A stretch of 64,000 nucleotides of DNA from Streptomyces daqingensis (GCF_014645895.1 NZ_BMMP01000005.1:248001-312000); one strand, 5' to 3'; positions 1 through 9,135 are shown, numbered from the stretch's first letter. Notes: generated by a model not told the origin, from the sequence alone. Numbers and translations: made by a program.

Positions 1-614
1 CGGCCGGCGCCGGCGGCTACGGCATCAAGGGCGCCCAGGTCATCGGCATCGGTGCCGCGCAGGGCTTCTCGTGGACCGTCACAATCGACGCCGGCCGTTC
101 CGACGGGCTCGTCCGCGACATGACGGTCATCAACGGCGACGGTCTGGTGGGCCGCGTGACCACGGTGGGCCCGTCCACGGCGACCGTGCTCCTCGCCAAC
201 GACCCCGATTTCTCCGTCGGTACGCGGATGGAGAAGAGCAGCGAACTGGGCTTCGCCACCGGTCGCGGGGGCGACCAGATGAGCGTGCAGCTCCTCAACG
301 GCAAGTCGGAGGTGAAGAAGGGCGACCGGATAGTGACTTTCGGCTCCCGCGACAACAAGCCGTTCGTCCCCGGCGTGCCGGTGGGCGAGGTCACCAAGGT
401 GGACCGGACCGGCGGCGACCTCACCCGGAGCGTCAGCGTCCGGCCGTTCGTCGGCTTCAGCAAGCTCGACATCGTCGGCGTGGTCGTCAAGCCTCCGCGC
501 GAGGACCCGCGTGACGAGGTGCTGGACGCCAACAAGCCCGCCAAGCCCAAGCCCGCCCCCACGGTGACCGTCACCAAGACCCCGAGCCCCAGCGCCTCGG
601 CATCCAGGAGCTGA
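1..614 (+). CDS. mreC: Rod shape-determining protein MreC (5' end outside window)
   Basis: C-terminal 203 residues of MreC, the periplasm-facing scaffold that organises the elongation/spore-wall machinery together with MreB, MreD, RodA and PBP2. The open frame enters from the left edge (first full codon at base 3) and shows the MreC beta-barrel signatures: 'TIDAGRSDGL', 'GLVGRVTTV', 'VQLLNGKS', 'KGDRIVTFGS' and 'PGVPVGEVT'. The tail (last ~35 residues) is rich in Lys, Pro and Ser, as in streptomycete MreC. It is followed after 3 bases by mreD, then pbp2 and rodA, which is the classic mre cluster order. Identification rests on motifs plus context; the N-terminal membrane anchor is not visible. 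Confidence 0.95.
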   Translation, partial: AGAGGYGIKGAQVIGIGAAQGFSWTVTIDAGRSDGLVRDMTVINGDGLVGRVTTVGPSTATVLLANDPDFSVGTRMEKSSELGFATGRGGDQMSVQLLNGKSEVKKGDRIVTFGSRDNKPFVPGVPVGEVTKVDRTGGDLTRSVSVRPFVGFSKLDIVGVVVKPPREDPRDEVLDANKPAKPKPAPTVTVTKTPSPSASASRS

Positions 615-617
615 CCG

Positions 618-1376
618 ATGCACCTCAACCGGATTCTGCTCTCGGCCGTCCTCGTCGCCGGCGCACTGATCGTCCAGGTGAGTGTGCTCGCGAGGCTGCA
701 ACTGCCTGGCGCCGTACCCGATCTGCTGCTGCTGGTCGTGCTGGGGCTCGCGATGGTGTACGGCCACACGGCGGGCGCGCTCACGGGCTTCGCGGGCGGG
801 CTCCTCGCCGACCTCGCGCCTCCCGCCGAGCACGCCGTGGGGCGCTACGCGCTCGTGCTGTGCGTCATCGGCTACGCCGCCGGCCTGACCAAGCCGGACA
901 ACGGACAGCACCGCTCGGCGACGGTGCCGATGCTCGTCGTCGCCAGCGCCGCGGTCAGTTCCACGCTGCTGTACGCGGGCGTCGGCACGCTCGTCGGCGA
1001 CACCGCCGCCGGCCGGGTCGGGCTCCTCCCGCTGCTGCTGACCGCCACTCTCTACGACCTGCTGCTCGCGCCGTTCGTCGTCCCGGCCCTCATGTGGCTG
1101 GCCCGGCGCACCGAGCGGGCACCGATCACGTCCGACGCGTCGGGCGTGGGAAGCATGGGCAGAGGCGACAAGGCGGCCTACGGCTGGCTCAGTTCGGGAA
1201 CCGGACTGCAGATCGGCGGCAGCGGCAGCCTCTTCGGCAAGGGCCGCAACGGCGGCACGGTACGCAACGCACGCAACGGCAAGGCGGTCCGGATGGGGAT
1301 CCAGCGGGGCAGCCTGCTGGACCGGCCGGGACGGAAGGGCAAGGGCGGAAAGATCAAGGGGGTCAAACGGCTGTGA
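618..1376 (+). CDS. mreD: Rod shape-determining protein MreD
   Basis: A 252-residue integral membrane protein. The first ~165 residues are almost entirely hydrophobic with five or six predicted helices, starting 'MHLNRILLSAVLVAGALIVQ'. The tail from about residue 180 is basic and Gly-rich, longer than in rod-shaped bacteria and usual in streptomycetes. MreD couples MreC to RodA/PBP2 in the membrane. It starts with ATG 3 bases after mreC, and its TGA overlaps the GTG of the next gene (GTGA), so translation is probably coupled. Confidence 0.93.
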   Translation: MHLNRILLSAVLVAGALIVQVSVLARLQLPGAVPDLLLLVVLGLAMVYGHTAGALTGFAGGLLADLAPPAEHAVGRYALVLCVIGYAAGLTKPDNGQHRSATVPMLVVASAAVSSTLLYAGVGTLVGDTAAGRVGLLPLLLTATLYDLLLAPFVVPALMWLARRTERAPITSDASGVGSMGRGDKAAYGWLSSGTGLQIGGSGSLFGKGRNGGTVRNARNGKAVRMGIQRGSLLDRPGRKGKGGKIKGVKRL

Positions 1377-3535
1377 GCAACCTTCCGGAGACCGGGCGCA
1401 CTCACCGCGTGAACATCCGGCTCGTCGCCATCCAGATCCTCGTCATGTCGCTGCTGCTCACTCTCGGCGGACGCCTGTGGTATCTCCAGGTCCGCAACGG
1501 CGAGGAGTACCAGAAGGAGGCGGCGGGCAACCACGTCCAGCAGGTCGTGCAGCCCGCCACGCGCGGCTCCATCCTGGACGCCAGGGGCGTGCCCATCGCC
1601 GACAACGAGACGCGTCTGGTGGTCTCCGCCTCCCGCACCGAGCTGATGAAGATGGACGACAGTGGGAAGGCCGTGCTCACCCGGCTCGCCGGCGTCCTCG
1701 ACATGAGCCCGAAGACGGTGCAGGAGAAGGTGCGGCTGTGTGACGCGGAGACGCCGCAGCCGTGCTGGAACGGTTCGCCCTACCAGCCCATCCCGGTCAC
1801 CGACGAAGCGACCACGCAGCAGGCCCTCCAGATCCGCGAGCGCGCGGAGGACTTCCCGGGCATCACCGCCGAACCCACCGCGGTACGCCGGTATCCCGCT
1901 CCCTACGGGGCGGGCACGTCACAGGTGCTCGGCTACCTCTCGCCGGTCACCGACGAGGAGATCGAGAAGGCGAAGGACACCGATTCGCCGTTCCTCTCCT
2001 CGGACGAGATCGGCCGCTCCGGTCTCGAGCGCACCTACGACAGCATGCTGCGCGGCAGTTCCGGTGTGACGCGCTACGAGGTGGACAACCTCGGACGCGT
2101 CATGGGCCGGGCCAAGAGCGACAAGGCGAAGCCCGGTTCGAGTCTGGTGACGAGCATCGACTCCCGGGTGCAGGCGGTCACCGAGCGGGAGCTGCTGACG
2201 GCGATGAAGAACGCCCGCAAGCAGCACGACGACAACACGAACAGGAACTACAAGGCCGACGCAGGCGCTGCCGTCGTCATGGAGAACAAGACCGGCCGCG
2301 TGGTCGCGATGGCGTCCAACCCCGACTACGACCCCAACGCGTGGGTTGGCGGGATCTCCGGCGGCCAGTACAAGAAGCTCACCGGCAAGAAGTCGAACTA
2401 TCCGCTGCTGAACCGCTCCATCCAGGGGCTGTCGGCCCCTGGTTCGGTCTTCAAGGTGATCTCCACTGCCGCCGCGGTGAAGGCGGGCAACAAGTTCGAC
2501 GGCAACTACGACTGCTCGTCCTCGTACAGCGTCGGCGGTCAGGTCTTCAAGAACTACGAGTCCGAGAGCCACGGCACGATCAACCTGGGGCGGGCGCTCG
2601 AGGTCTCCTGCGACACCGTCTTCTACGACCTGGCCTACAAGCAGTGGCTGAAGGACGGCGGGAACAAGCCGAAGAAGGACACCAAGGACTGGTTCTACAA
2701 GATCGCGCACGAGTTCGGCCTCGGCAAGGAGACCGGCGTCGACCTTCCCAACGAGGTCACCGGCCGCGTTCCCGACCGCCAGTGGAAGAAGGACTACTGG
2801 GAGGCGAACAAGGACGCCTGGTGCAAGCAGGCCAAGAACCCCAAGTCCTACGCCGACAAGATCGCCAAGGAGAACTGCGTCTCCGGCATGAAGATGCGCG
2901 CCGGCGACAGCGTCAACTACTCGATCGGGCAGGGCGACACCCTCGTCACGCCGATCCAGATGGCGACCATCTACGCGGCGATCGCCAACGGCGGCACGCT
3001 GCTCGACCCGACGCTCGGCAAGGCCACGATGAGCCCGGACGGCAAGGCCATAAAGGAGATCGAGCCGAAGTCGCACGGCAAGCTGCCGGTGAGCAAGAAG
3101 ACGCTGAAGAAGATGGACGCGGCACTCGCCGGTGTCGCCGAACGCGGCACGGCGGCCTGGCGGTTCGGCGACGCCGGATGGCCCCAGGACAAGATCAAGA
3201 TGCACGCCAAGACGGGTACGGCCGAGGTCGCCGGCAAACAGACGACGTCCTGGTTCTCGACGTACACCAAGGACTACACGATCGTGATGACGATCTCCCA
3301 GGGCGGTACGGGCTCCGGGGCCTCCGGTCCGGCCGTGCGCAACATCTACAACGCGATCTACGGCGTCGACTCGAAGGGTGAGATCGACAAGGACAGCGCG
3401 CTGCTGCCCCACCCGGAGAAGGACCTTCCGAAGGTCGACGAGCACGGCAACATCGAGGCCCGGCACGACGACAAGTTCAAGGAGCGTGCGAAGCGGGCCG
3501 TCGCCGGCGCACCGGACGCGGGAGCCGCTGGATGA
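1373..3535 (+). CDS. mrdA: Penicillin-binding protein 2 (peptidoglycan transpeptidase)
   Basis: A 720-residue class B PBP that cross-links peptidoglycan made by the SEDS partner RodA encoded next to it. The GTG at 1373 is chosen because it overlaps the mreD stop and is followed at once by a single N-terminal membrane anchor (about residues 18-40, 'LVAIQILVMSLLLTLGGRLW'). A PBP dimerisation region follows (residues ~60-300), then the transpeptidase domain with the active-site SxxK at Ser358-Lys361 ('GSVFK'), the SxN-type motif in 'GDSVNYS' and KTG at 613-615 ('AKTGTAEV'). The 4-base overlap with rodA supports co-translation. Confidence 0.95.
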   Translation: MSNLPETGRTHRVNIRLVAIQILVMSLLLTLGGRLWYLQVRNGEEYQKEAAGNHVQQVVQPATRGSILDARGVPIADNETRLVVSASRTELMKMDDSGKAVLTRLAGVLDMSPKTVQEKVRLCDAETPQPCWNGSPYQPIPVTDEATTQQALQIRERAEDFPGITAEPTAVRRYPAPYGAGTSQVLGYLSPVTDEEIEKAKDTDSPFLSSDEIGRSGLERTYDSMLRGSSGVTRYEVDNLGRVMGRAKSDKAKPGSSLVTSIDSRVQAVTERELLTAMKNARKQHDDNTNRNYKADAGAAVVMENKTGRVVAMASNPDYDPNAWVGGISGGQYKKLTGKKSNYPLLNRSIQGLSAPGSVFKVISTAAAVKAGNKFDGNYDCSSSYSVGGQVFKNYESESHGTINLGRALEVSCDTVFYDLAYKQWLKDGGNKPKKDTKDWFYKIAHEFGLGKETGVDLPNEVTGRVPDRQWKKDYWEANKDAWCKQAKNPKSYADKIAKENCVSGMKMRAGDSVNYSIGQGDTLVTPIQMATIYAAIANGGTLLDPTLGKATMSPDGKAIKEIEPKSHGKLPVSKKTLKKMDAALAGVAERGTAAWRFGDAGWPQDKIKMHAKTGTAEVAGKQTTSWFSTYTKDYTIVMTISQGGTGSGASGPAVRNIYNAIYGVDSKGEIDKDSALLPHPEKDLPKVDEHGNIEARHDDKFKERAKRAVAGAPDAGAAG

Positions 3536-4731
3536 GCACGCACTCGTACTCCCTCGGGGGATACGGCCCGCAGAAGCGTTCGGCATGGGTCAAGCTGACC
3601 GCCCGCGACTCCGCGGTCTGGCGGCTGGACTGGGTGATGGTGCTGTCCGGGGTGGCGCTGTCCGTCGTGGGTTCGCTGCTGGTGTGGTCCGCCACGCGCA
3701 ACCGCACCGACCTCAACCACGGGGACCCGTACTACTTTCTGACCCGGCACGCCCTCAGCCTTGTCGTCGGCGTGCTGCTGATGGCGCTGACGGTGTGGGT
3801 CGGGCACAGGCGCCTGCGGGGGGCCGTGCCGTTCCTCTACGGGGCCTCGGTCCTGCTGGCCCTGCTGGTGCTCACCCCGCTGGGCGCGACGATCAACGGA
3901 CAGCGCGCGTGGCTCCACCTGGGCGGCGGGTTCTCGCTGCAGCCCGCGGAGTTCATCAAGATCACGATGGTCCTGGGCATGGCGATGCTCCTGGCCGCGA
4001 AGGTGGACGCGGGGGACAGGGAGCATCCCGACCACCGCACCGTGCTCCAGGCGCTGGGTCTGGCGGCCGCACCAATCCTGATCATCGTGCTGATGCCGGA
4101 CCTCGGTTCGGTGATGGTCCTGGTGATGATCGTGCTGGGCGTGCTGCTCGCGTCCGGGGCGTCCAACCGCTGGATCGTCGGACTGTGCGTGGCGGGCGCG
4201 AGCGGGGCCGTTCTGGTGTGGGCGCTCGGGCTGCTCGACCAGTACCAGATCAACCGCTTCGCCGCCTTCGCCAACCCCGCGCTCGACCCGGCGGGTGTCG
4301 GGTACAACACCAATCAGGCGCGTATCGCCATCGGTTCCGGCGGGCTCACCGGCAAGGGCCTCTTCAAGGGCTCGCAGACGACCGGCCAGTTCGTCCCCGA
4401 GCAGCAGACCGACTTCGTCTTCACCGTCGCGGGGGAGGAACTGGGCTTCCTGGGCGGCGCGTTGATCATCTTCCTGCTGGGCGTGCTGATCTGGAGGGCC
4501 TGCCGCATCGCGCGGGAGTCGACGGAGCTGTACAGCACGATCGTCGCCGCGGGCGTGATCGCCTGGTTCGCGTTCCAGTCGTTCGAGAACATCGGGATGA
4601 CGCTGGGCATCATGCCGGTCGCGGGGCTGCCGCTGCCGTTCGTCTCCTACGGCGGTACGTCGATGTTCGCGGTGTGGATCGCGCTGGGGCTGCTGCAGTC
4701 GATCAGAGTGCAGCGTCCCGTCTCGGCATAG
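3532..4731 (+). CDS. rodA: SEDS-family peptidoglycan glycosyltransferase RodA
   Basis: A 399-residue polytopic SEDS protein that polymerises lipid II and works with PBP2. About ten hydrophobic helices are visible. SEDS signatures include 'GGGFSLQPAEFIKI', 'LIIVLMPDLGSVMV', 'NRFAAFANPALDP', 'QQTDFVFTVAGEELGF' and the C-terminal 'GIMPVAGLPLPFVSYGGTS'. The ATG overlaps the pbp2 stop (ATGA). Its 3' end overlaps the convergent SnoaL-like gene by 29 bases, so no separate terminator fits between them. Confidence 0.95.
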   Translation: MSTHSYSLGGYGPQKRSAWVKLTARDSAVWRLDWVMVLSGVALSVVGSLLVWSATRNRTDLNHGDPYYFLTRHALSLVVGVLLMALTVWVGHRRLRGAVPFLYGASVLLALLVLTPLGATINGQRAWLHLGGGFSLQPAEFIKITMVLGMAMLLAAKVDAGDREHPDHRTVLQALGLAAAPILIIVLMPDLGSVMVLVMIVLGVLLASGASNRWIVGLCVAGASGAVLVWALGLLDQYQINRFAAFANPALDPAGVGYNTNQARIAIGSGGLTGKGLFKGSQTTGQFVPEQQTDFVFTVAGEELGFLGGALIIFLLGVLIWRACRIARESTELYSTIVAAGVIAWFAFQSFENIGMTLGIMPVAGLPLPFVSYGGTSMFAVWIALGLLQSIRVQRPVSA

Positions 4732-5290
4732 CGGCGGCCGCCGTCCCCGCGGACGTTCCGGCTGTGGTCCCCCGTGGTGTGGGGGTGGCGCCGCCGCCGT
4801 CCTTTGCGCGGCTTCCGGTGCCCGTCCCCAGCCAGCGGCCTGTCCGGCTCATAGCGTGGGACATGCGCGACGGGAAGGCACGGGGCCCGGGGATGGTCAC
4901 CGGGCGTACGCGCCCGTTGTGGAGGGCCGAGATCCGCCACCCCTGCTCTGTCCGCACGACGGTGAGCGTCTGGCGCGACAGCCGTCGCCTCGGCAGCCGC
5001 GACCGCCAGGGCATCAGTACCGACGCCGTTCCGTGGACGACGGCGACGTCTTCCGTGAGGTGGCGGACGGACTCCAGGTCGCCGACGAGCGCGGAGCCGG
5101 CCAGCACGCCGCGGAAGAGCCGGTCGTGGTTGTCCTGCAGCGCCTTCCGGCCGCACGCGCGGGTGCCGTCGTAGGAGACGTAGTCGGCATCCGCGGTGAA
5201 GCAGGCACCGAACGCGGCGGCGTCGTTGTCTGTCCAAGCCTGCATGAAGCGCCGGAACAGCTGAGTGATCTCTTCTTCGCTGGTAGGCAT
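4703..5290 (-). CDS. SgcJ/EcaC-type SnoaL-like (NTF2-fold) protein
   Basis: A 195-residue protein. Residues 1-~130 match the SnoaL/SgcJ small alpha+beta cone fold: 'EEITQLFRRFMQAWTDNDAA', 'FGACFTADADYVSYDG', 'GRKALQDNHDRLFRGVL', 'VRTEQGWRISALHNGRV'. Such proteins bind small hydrophobic substrates, and many are uncharacterised ketosteroid-isomerase relatives. The last ~60 residues are low complexity and rich in Ser, Thr, Ala and Gly, possibly only read-through into poorly conserved sequence. It is divergent from a MarR regulator across a 57-base AT-rich gap, so MarR control is likely. The ATG at 5290 follows an 'AGGGACCTC' purine-poor RBS, so the start is only moderately certain. Confidence 0.75.
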   Translation of the reverse strand: MPTSEEEITQLFRRFMQAWTDNDAAAFGACFTADADYVSYDGTRACGRKALQDNHDRLFRGVLAGSALVGDLESVRHLTEDVAVVHGTASVLMPWRSRLPRRRLSRQTLTVVRTEQGWRISALHNGRVRPVTIPGPRAFPSRMSHAMSRTGRWLGTGTGSRAKDGGGATPTPRGTTAGTSAGTAAAAMPRRDAAL

Positions 5291-5302
5291 GAGGTCCCTT
5301 CC

Positions 5303-5335
5303 GTTATTGTTTCGCTCACCGAAATTTACGATAAC
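5303..5335. promoter_or_regulatory. Candidate MarR operator in a divergent promoter
   Basis: An AT-rich island in otherwise ~70% GC DNA, lying between the two divergent genes. The outer bases GTTAT (5303-5307) and ATAAC (5331-5335) are inverted, as are the inner TTCG (5311-5314) and CGAA (5320-5323). The imperfect dyad is typical of MarR-family autoregulation. Confidence 0.5.
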
Positions 5336-5347
5336 AGAAAGATTCGA

Positions 5348-5815
5348 ATGCAGAAATATGCGTCGGACGAGGCGGCCCGTGATGTGGCCAGGCGGATGAG
5401 GCTGCTGCAGCAGAGCTTCGACGTCTTCGACGAAGCCGCGGCCGCCCGTCTGGGAGTGAACCGCACCGACCTGCGCTGCCTCGATCTGATCCTGGCCGGG
5501 GGGTCGTTGTCCGCGGGGGAGTTGAGCGTCGCGGCACGGCTCAGCCCCGCCGCGACGACGTCCGTGATCGACCGCCTCGAGCGCGTCGGCTATGTCACCC
5601 GCAGCCGGGACGGGGCCAACCGCCGCCGCGTCCTCGTCGCCGCGACCGAGGCCGCCCGCACTGCTGAGCGCGAGGTGTACGGACCGGTCGGCGAGGCCGG
5701 GAGGTCGGCGCTGCGTGACTACGACGCGGACCAACTCGCGCTCATCGGCGAATTCCTGGAGACTGCCCGCCGCGTCCAGGAGGAGCAGACGGCCCGCCTG
5801 AAGGGGCGGGCCTGA
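5348..5815 (+). CDS. MarR-family transcriptional regulator
   Basis: A 155-residue winged-helix regulator. The central HTH and wing are visible as 'LSAGELSVAARLSPAATTSV', then 'IDRLERVGYVTRSRDGANRR'. Flanking helices form the dimer interface ('ARRMRLLQQSFDVFDEAAAA' at the N-terminus). The ATG at 5348 is used because the protein begins there in the usual way and the upstream 57 bases are AT-rich promoter DNA. It probably represses itself and the divergent SnoaL-like gene. The ligand is unknown. Confidence 0.85.
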   Translation: MQKYASDEAARDVARRMRLLQQSFDVFDEAAAARLGVNRTDLRCLDLILAGGSLSAGELSVAARLSPAATTSVIDRLERVGYVTRSRDGANRRRVLVAATEAARTAEREVYGPVGEAGRSALRDYDADQLALIGEFLETARRVQEEQTARLKGRA

Positions 5816-5899
5816 GGCGGGCGCGATCCCAGCCTCCCCGTCCGCGTTACGCTGAATGGTCACCTGCACCGCGAACGCGCCCTGAGTCGAGGAACCCCC

Positions 5900-7822
5900 A
5901 TGCCAGTCGAGTCGGTCTTCCCGCGCCTGGAGGCCCTCCTTCCCCATGTCCAGAAGCCGATCCAGTACGTCGGCGGTGAGCTGAACTCCACCGTCAAGGA
6001 CTGGGACAGCTGCGACGTCCGCTGGGCGCTGATGTACCCCGACGCCTACGAGGTGGGGCTGCCGAACCAGGGCGTCATGATCCTCTACGAGGTGCTCAAC
6101 GAGCGCGAGGGCGTACTGGCGGAGCGCACCTACAGCGTGTGGCCCGACCTGGAGAAGCTGATGCGGGAGCAGGAGGTCCCGCAGTTCACGGTCGACGCGC
6201 ACCGTCCGGTCGGCGAGTTCGACGTGCTGGGCGTGTCCTTCGCCACCGAGCTCGGGTACACCAACCTGCTCACGGCCCTCGAACTGTCGGGCATCCCGCT
6301 GGAGACCGCGGACCGCGGCGACGAGCACCCGATCGTGCTGGCGGGCGGCCATGCCGCCTTCAACCCCGAGCCCATCGCGGACTTCATCGACTGCGCGGTC
6401 GTGGGCGACGGCGAGCAGGCCGTGCTCGAGATCAGCGAGATCATCCGCGCCTGGAAGCAGGAAGGGCGTCCGGGCGGGCGGGACGAACTGCTGCTGCGGC
6501 TCGCGAAGACCGGAGAGGTCTACGTCCCCAAGTTCTACGACGTGGAGTACCTGCCCGACGGGCGCATCGCCCGCGTCGTCCCGAACCGGACGGGCGTCCC
6601 GTGGCGCGTCGCCAAGCGCACCGTGATGGATTTGGACGAATGGCCGTACCCGAAGCAGCCGTTGGTGCCTCTGGCCGAGACGGTCCACGAGCGCATGTCC
6701 GTGGAGATCTTCCGCGGCTGCACGCGCGGCTGCCGGTTCTGCCAGGCGGGGATGATCACCCGGCCGGTCCGTGAGCGCTCCATCACCGGGATCGGCGACA
6801 TGGTGGAGAAGGGCCTGAAGAGCACCGGCTTCGAAGAGGTCGGCCTGCTCTCGCTCTCCTCGGCCGACCACAGCGAGATCGGCGACGTGGCCAAGGGGCT
6901 GGCCGACCGGTACGAAGAGGACAAGATCGGCCTCTCCCTGCCCTCGACCCGTGTGGACGCCTTCAACATCGACCTCGCCAACGAGCTGACGCGCAACGGC
7001 CGCCGCTCCGGCCTCACCTTCGCCCCCGAGGGCGGCAGCGAGCGCATCCGCAAGGTCATCAACAAGATGGTCTCGGAGGAGGACCTGATCCGGACCGTCG
7101 CCACGGCCTACGGCAACGGCTGGCGCCAGGTGAAGCTGTACTTCATGTGCGGGCTCCCCACCGAGACCGACGAGGACGTGCTGCAGATCGGCGACATGGC
7201 CGTCAACGTCATCGCCAAGGGCCGCGAGGTCGCGAAGTCCAACGACATCCGCTGCACCGTCTCCATCGGCGGCTTCGTCCCCAAGCCGCACACGCCCTTC
7301 CAGTGGGCCCCGCAGCTGTCCGCCGAGGAGACGGACGAACGGCTCGGCAAGCTGCGCGAGAAGATCCGCGGCGACAAGAAGTACGGCCGCTCCATCGGCT
7401 TCCGGTACCACGACGGCAAGCCCGGCATCGTCGAGGGCCTGCTCTCCCGCGGAGACCGCCGCGTCGGCGCCGTCATCCGTGAGGTCTTCGAGCGGGGCGG
7501 ACGGTTCGACGGCTGGCGCGAGTACTTCAGCTACCAGCTGTGGATGGACAGCGCCGCACACGCGCTCCCGGCGTACGGCGTCGACGTCGACTGGTACACG
7601 ACGCGGGAGCGCACCTACGAGGAGGTCCTGCCCTGGGACCACCTCGACTCCGGCCTCGACAAGGACTGGCTCTGGGAGGACTGGCAGGACGCCCTCGACG
7701 AGACCGAGGTCGAGGACTGCCGCTGGACGCCGTGCTTCGACTGCGGCGTGTGCCCGCAGATGGACACCGAGATCCAGATCGGGCCGACGGGCAAGAAGCT
7801 GCTGCCGCTGACGGTCAAGTAG
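5900..7822 (+). CDS. TIGR03960-type B12-binding-like radical SAM protein
   Basis: A 640-residue radical SAM enzyme of the TIGR03960 family (reaction not established). The N-terminal half resembles a cobalamin-binding-like domain ('GLPNQGVMILYEVLNEREGV', 'GVSFATELGYTNLL', 'VLAGGHAAFNPEPIADF'). The radical SAM cluster motif CxxxCxxC is at Cys274, Cys278 and Cys281 ('RGCTRGCRFCQAG'). Further radical SAM elements include 'GLTFAPEGGSERIRKVINK' and 'KLYFMCGLPTETDEDV'. The C-terminus carries extra cysteines ('WTPCFDCGVCPQM') that could bind a second cluster. The start ATG has a GAGGAA ribosome site. A likely -10 (TACGCT, 5848-5853) lies ~45 bases upstream. Its usual partner, TIGR03936, is two genes downstream. 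Confidence 0.9.
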   Translation: MPVESVFPRLEALLPHVQKPIQYVGGELNSTVKDWDSCDVRWALMYPDAYEVGLPNQGVMILYEVLNEREGVLAERTYSVWPDLEKLMREQEVPQFTVDAHRPVGEFDVLGVSFATELGYTNLLTALELSGIPLETADRGDEHPIVLAGGHAAFNPEPIADFIDCAVVGDGEQAVLEISEIIRAWKQEGRPGGRDELLLRLAKTGEVYVPKFYDVEYLPDGRIARVVPNRTGVPWRVAKRTVMDLDEWPYPKQPLVPLAETVHERMSVEIFRGCTRGCRFCQAGMITRPVRERSITGIGDMVEKGLKSTGFEEVGLLSLSSADHSEIGDVAKGLADRYEEDKIGLSLPSTRVDAFNIDLANELTRNGRRSGLTFAPEGGSERIRKVINKMVSEEDLIRTVATAYGNGWRQVKLYFMCGLPTETDEDVLQIGDMAVNVIAKGREVAKSNDIRCTVSIGGFVPKPHTPFQWAPQLSAEETDERLGKLREKIRGDKKYGRSIGFRYHDGKPGIVEGLLSRGDRRVGAVIREVFERGGRFDGWREYFSYQLWMDSAAHALPAYGVDVDWYTTRERTYEEVLPWDHLDSGLDKDWLWEDWQDALDETEVEDCRWTPCFDCGVCPQMDTEIQIGPTGKKLLPLTVK

Positions 7823-7899
7823 GCAACGAAAGGGCCACGGAGGAGAGTTCGGGCCCAGTCCGGCGAACCGGCGGGAGTCGGGCGCGCGTCCTGCCAGGC

Positions 7900-9135
7900 A
7901 TGAGTGACGCCCAGGAACGCCTGCCGGTCTCCCTGGCCAAGGACCCTGCCGCCGGGGGCACGGCCTCCGGCGGCGCTCGTCCCGCCGGCCCCGCCGCTCC
8001 CGCCGCCCCGGCGCCGGAGGGCTGCCTGGCGGTCGTGATCCGCATCCCGGTGCGGATCGTGACGCTGCTGCTCGTCCTCCCCGTACGGATGCTGTGGGAC
8101 GCCCTGATCGTGTGCGGGCGGGCGCTGAAGCGCACCCTGTGGGTGCCGTTCGCCCGCGCGATGAGCCGGCTTTGGGACGCCGTCCTCGCGCCGGTGCTCT
8201 ACGCCGTCTTCGTCTGGCCGTGGACAGCGCTGTGGCGCTACGTCCTCGCCCCCGTCGGCCGCGGCGCCGCGTGGCTCGCGGCGCTCGTGGGCAGCGGGAT
8301 CGCGGCCGCGGCGCGGGGGATCGGCGCAGCGCTGTCCTGGCTGGGGCGGACGCTTCTCGTCATCCCGGCCACCTGGCTCTACAGGCAGGTGCTGACACCC
8401 GTTGGGCACGGGATCCTCGCCGTTCTGCGGGGTGCGGGCTCGGGGCTCGCGTGGCTGGGCCGGTACGGGCTGCTCGTACCCGGCAAGGCGCTCTGGGCGG
8501 CGGCCGTATGGCTGGTGGGGCTGCTCGTCGTCGTTCCTGCCGTGTTCCTGTACCGCTGGGTGCTGACCCCGTTGGGGCACGGCGTGATCGCGGCCGTCCG
8601 TGCGGCGGTGGCCGCCCTGGCGTGGCTCTGGCGGTACGCGGTCCTCGCGCCCTGCGGCTTCGTGTACCGCTGGATCCTCGCGCCGGTGGGCCGGGCGGCG
8701 GCCGTCGTCGCGAGAGAGATCGCGGACGCCCTCGGCCATGCGTGGCGGGTGGCCGGACGCATCTCGCGGGCGGTGTTCCGGTTCATCGGTGCGGTGCTCC
8801 GCTTCCTCGTCGTCGACCCGGTCGTGTGGGTGTGGCGGAACGCAGTCCGGCCCCTCGGGCGCGGCCTCCGCGACCACGTGTGGCGGCCGGTCGCGCGGGC
8901 GGTACGCGAAGCCGGCCGCGGCGTACGGGCGGCGTTCGCCGCCGCGCGGGACTCCGTACGGCAGACCCGGGCCGAACTGCGCAGGGCCCTGTTCGGTGCG
9001 CCGTCCGAGCCGGAGCGGCAGCCCCTGCCCGGCAACGGGCGCGTACCCTGGGGCGCAGGATCACCGCACAGCCGTGCGTCGGCGTCGAAGACACCGGCCC
9101 GGCAGCCCGACGATGCGGACTTCCGCACCCTTTGA
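7900..9135 (+). CDS. Repeat-containing amphipathic/membrane protein of unknown function
   Basis: A 411-residue protein not assigned to a known enzyme family. After a Pro/Ala-rich start (residues 1-45) it consists of long hydrophobic-amphipathic helices. A motif of the form [L/V][Y/W]R-x-[V/I/A]-L-[A/T]-P-[V/L]-G-[R/H] recurs near residues 111, 160, 217, 255 and 311, for example 'LWRYVLAPVGRG', 'LYRQVLTPVGHG' and 'LYRWVLTPLGHG'. The C-terminal ~100 residues are strongly basic. It sits between the two radical SAM partner genes and probably shares their transcript. The start ATG at 7900 is the first in frame after TIGR03960; the RBS is weak. It could be a membrane-associated scaffold, but this is a guess. 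Confidence 0.75.
   Translation: MSDAQERLPVSLAKDPAAGGTASGGARPAGPAAPAAPAPEGCLAVVIRIPVRIVTLLLVLPVRMLWDALIVCGRALKRTLWVPFARAMSRLWDAVLAPVLYAVFVWPWTALWRYVLAPVGRGAAWLAALVGSGIAAAARGIGAALSWLGRTLLVIPATWLYRQVLTPVGHGILAVLRGAGSGLAWLGRYGLLVPGKALWAAAVWLVGLLVVVPAVFLYRWVLTPLGHGVIAAVRAAVAALAWLWRYAVLAPCGFVYRWILAPVGRAAAVVAREIADALGHAWRVAGRISRAVFRFIGAVLRFLVVDPVVWVWRNAVRPLGRGLRDHVWRPVARAVREAGRGVRAAFAAARDSVRQTRAELRRALFGAPSEPERQPLPGNGRVPWGAGSPHSRASASKTPARQPDDADFRTL

Noticed and set aside
4703..7642. Very long minus-strand frame spanning the SnoaL-like gene and the TIGR03960 gene
   Set aside because: Most of it is the antisense shadow of a clear radical SAM gene; only the 4703-5290 part has real domain sequence.
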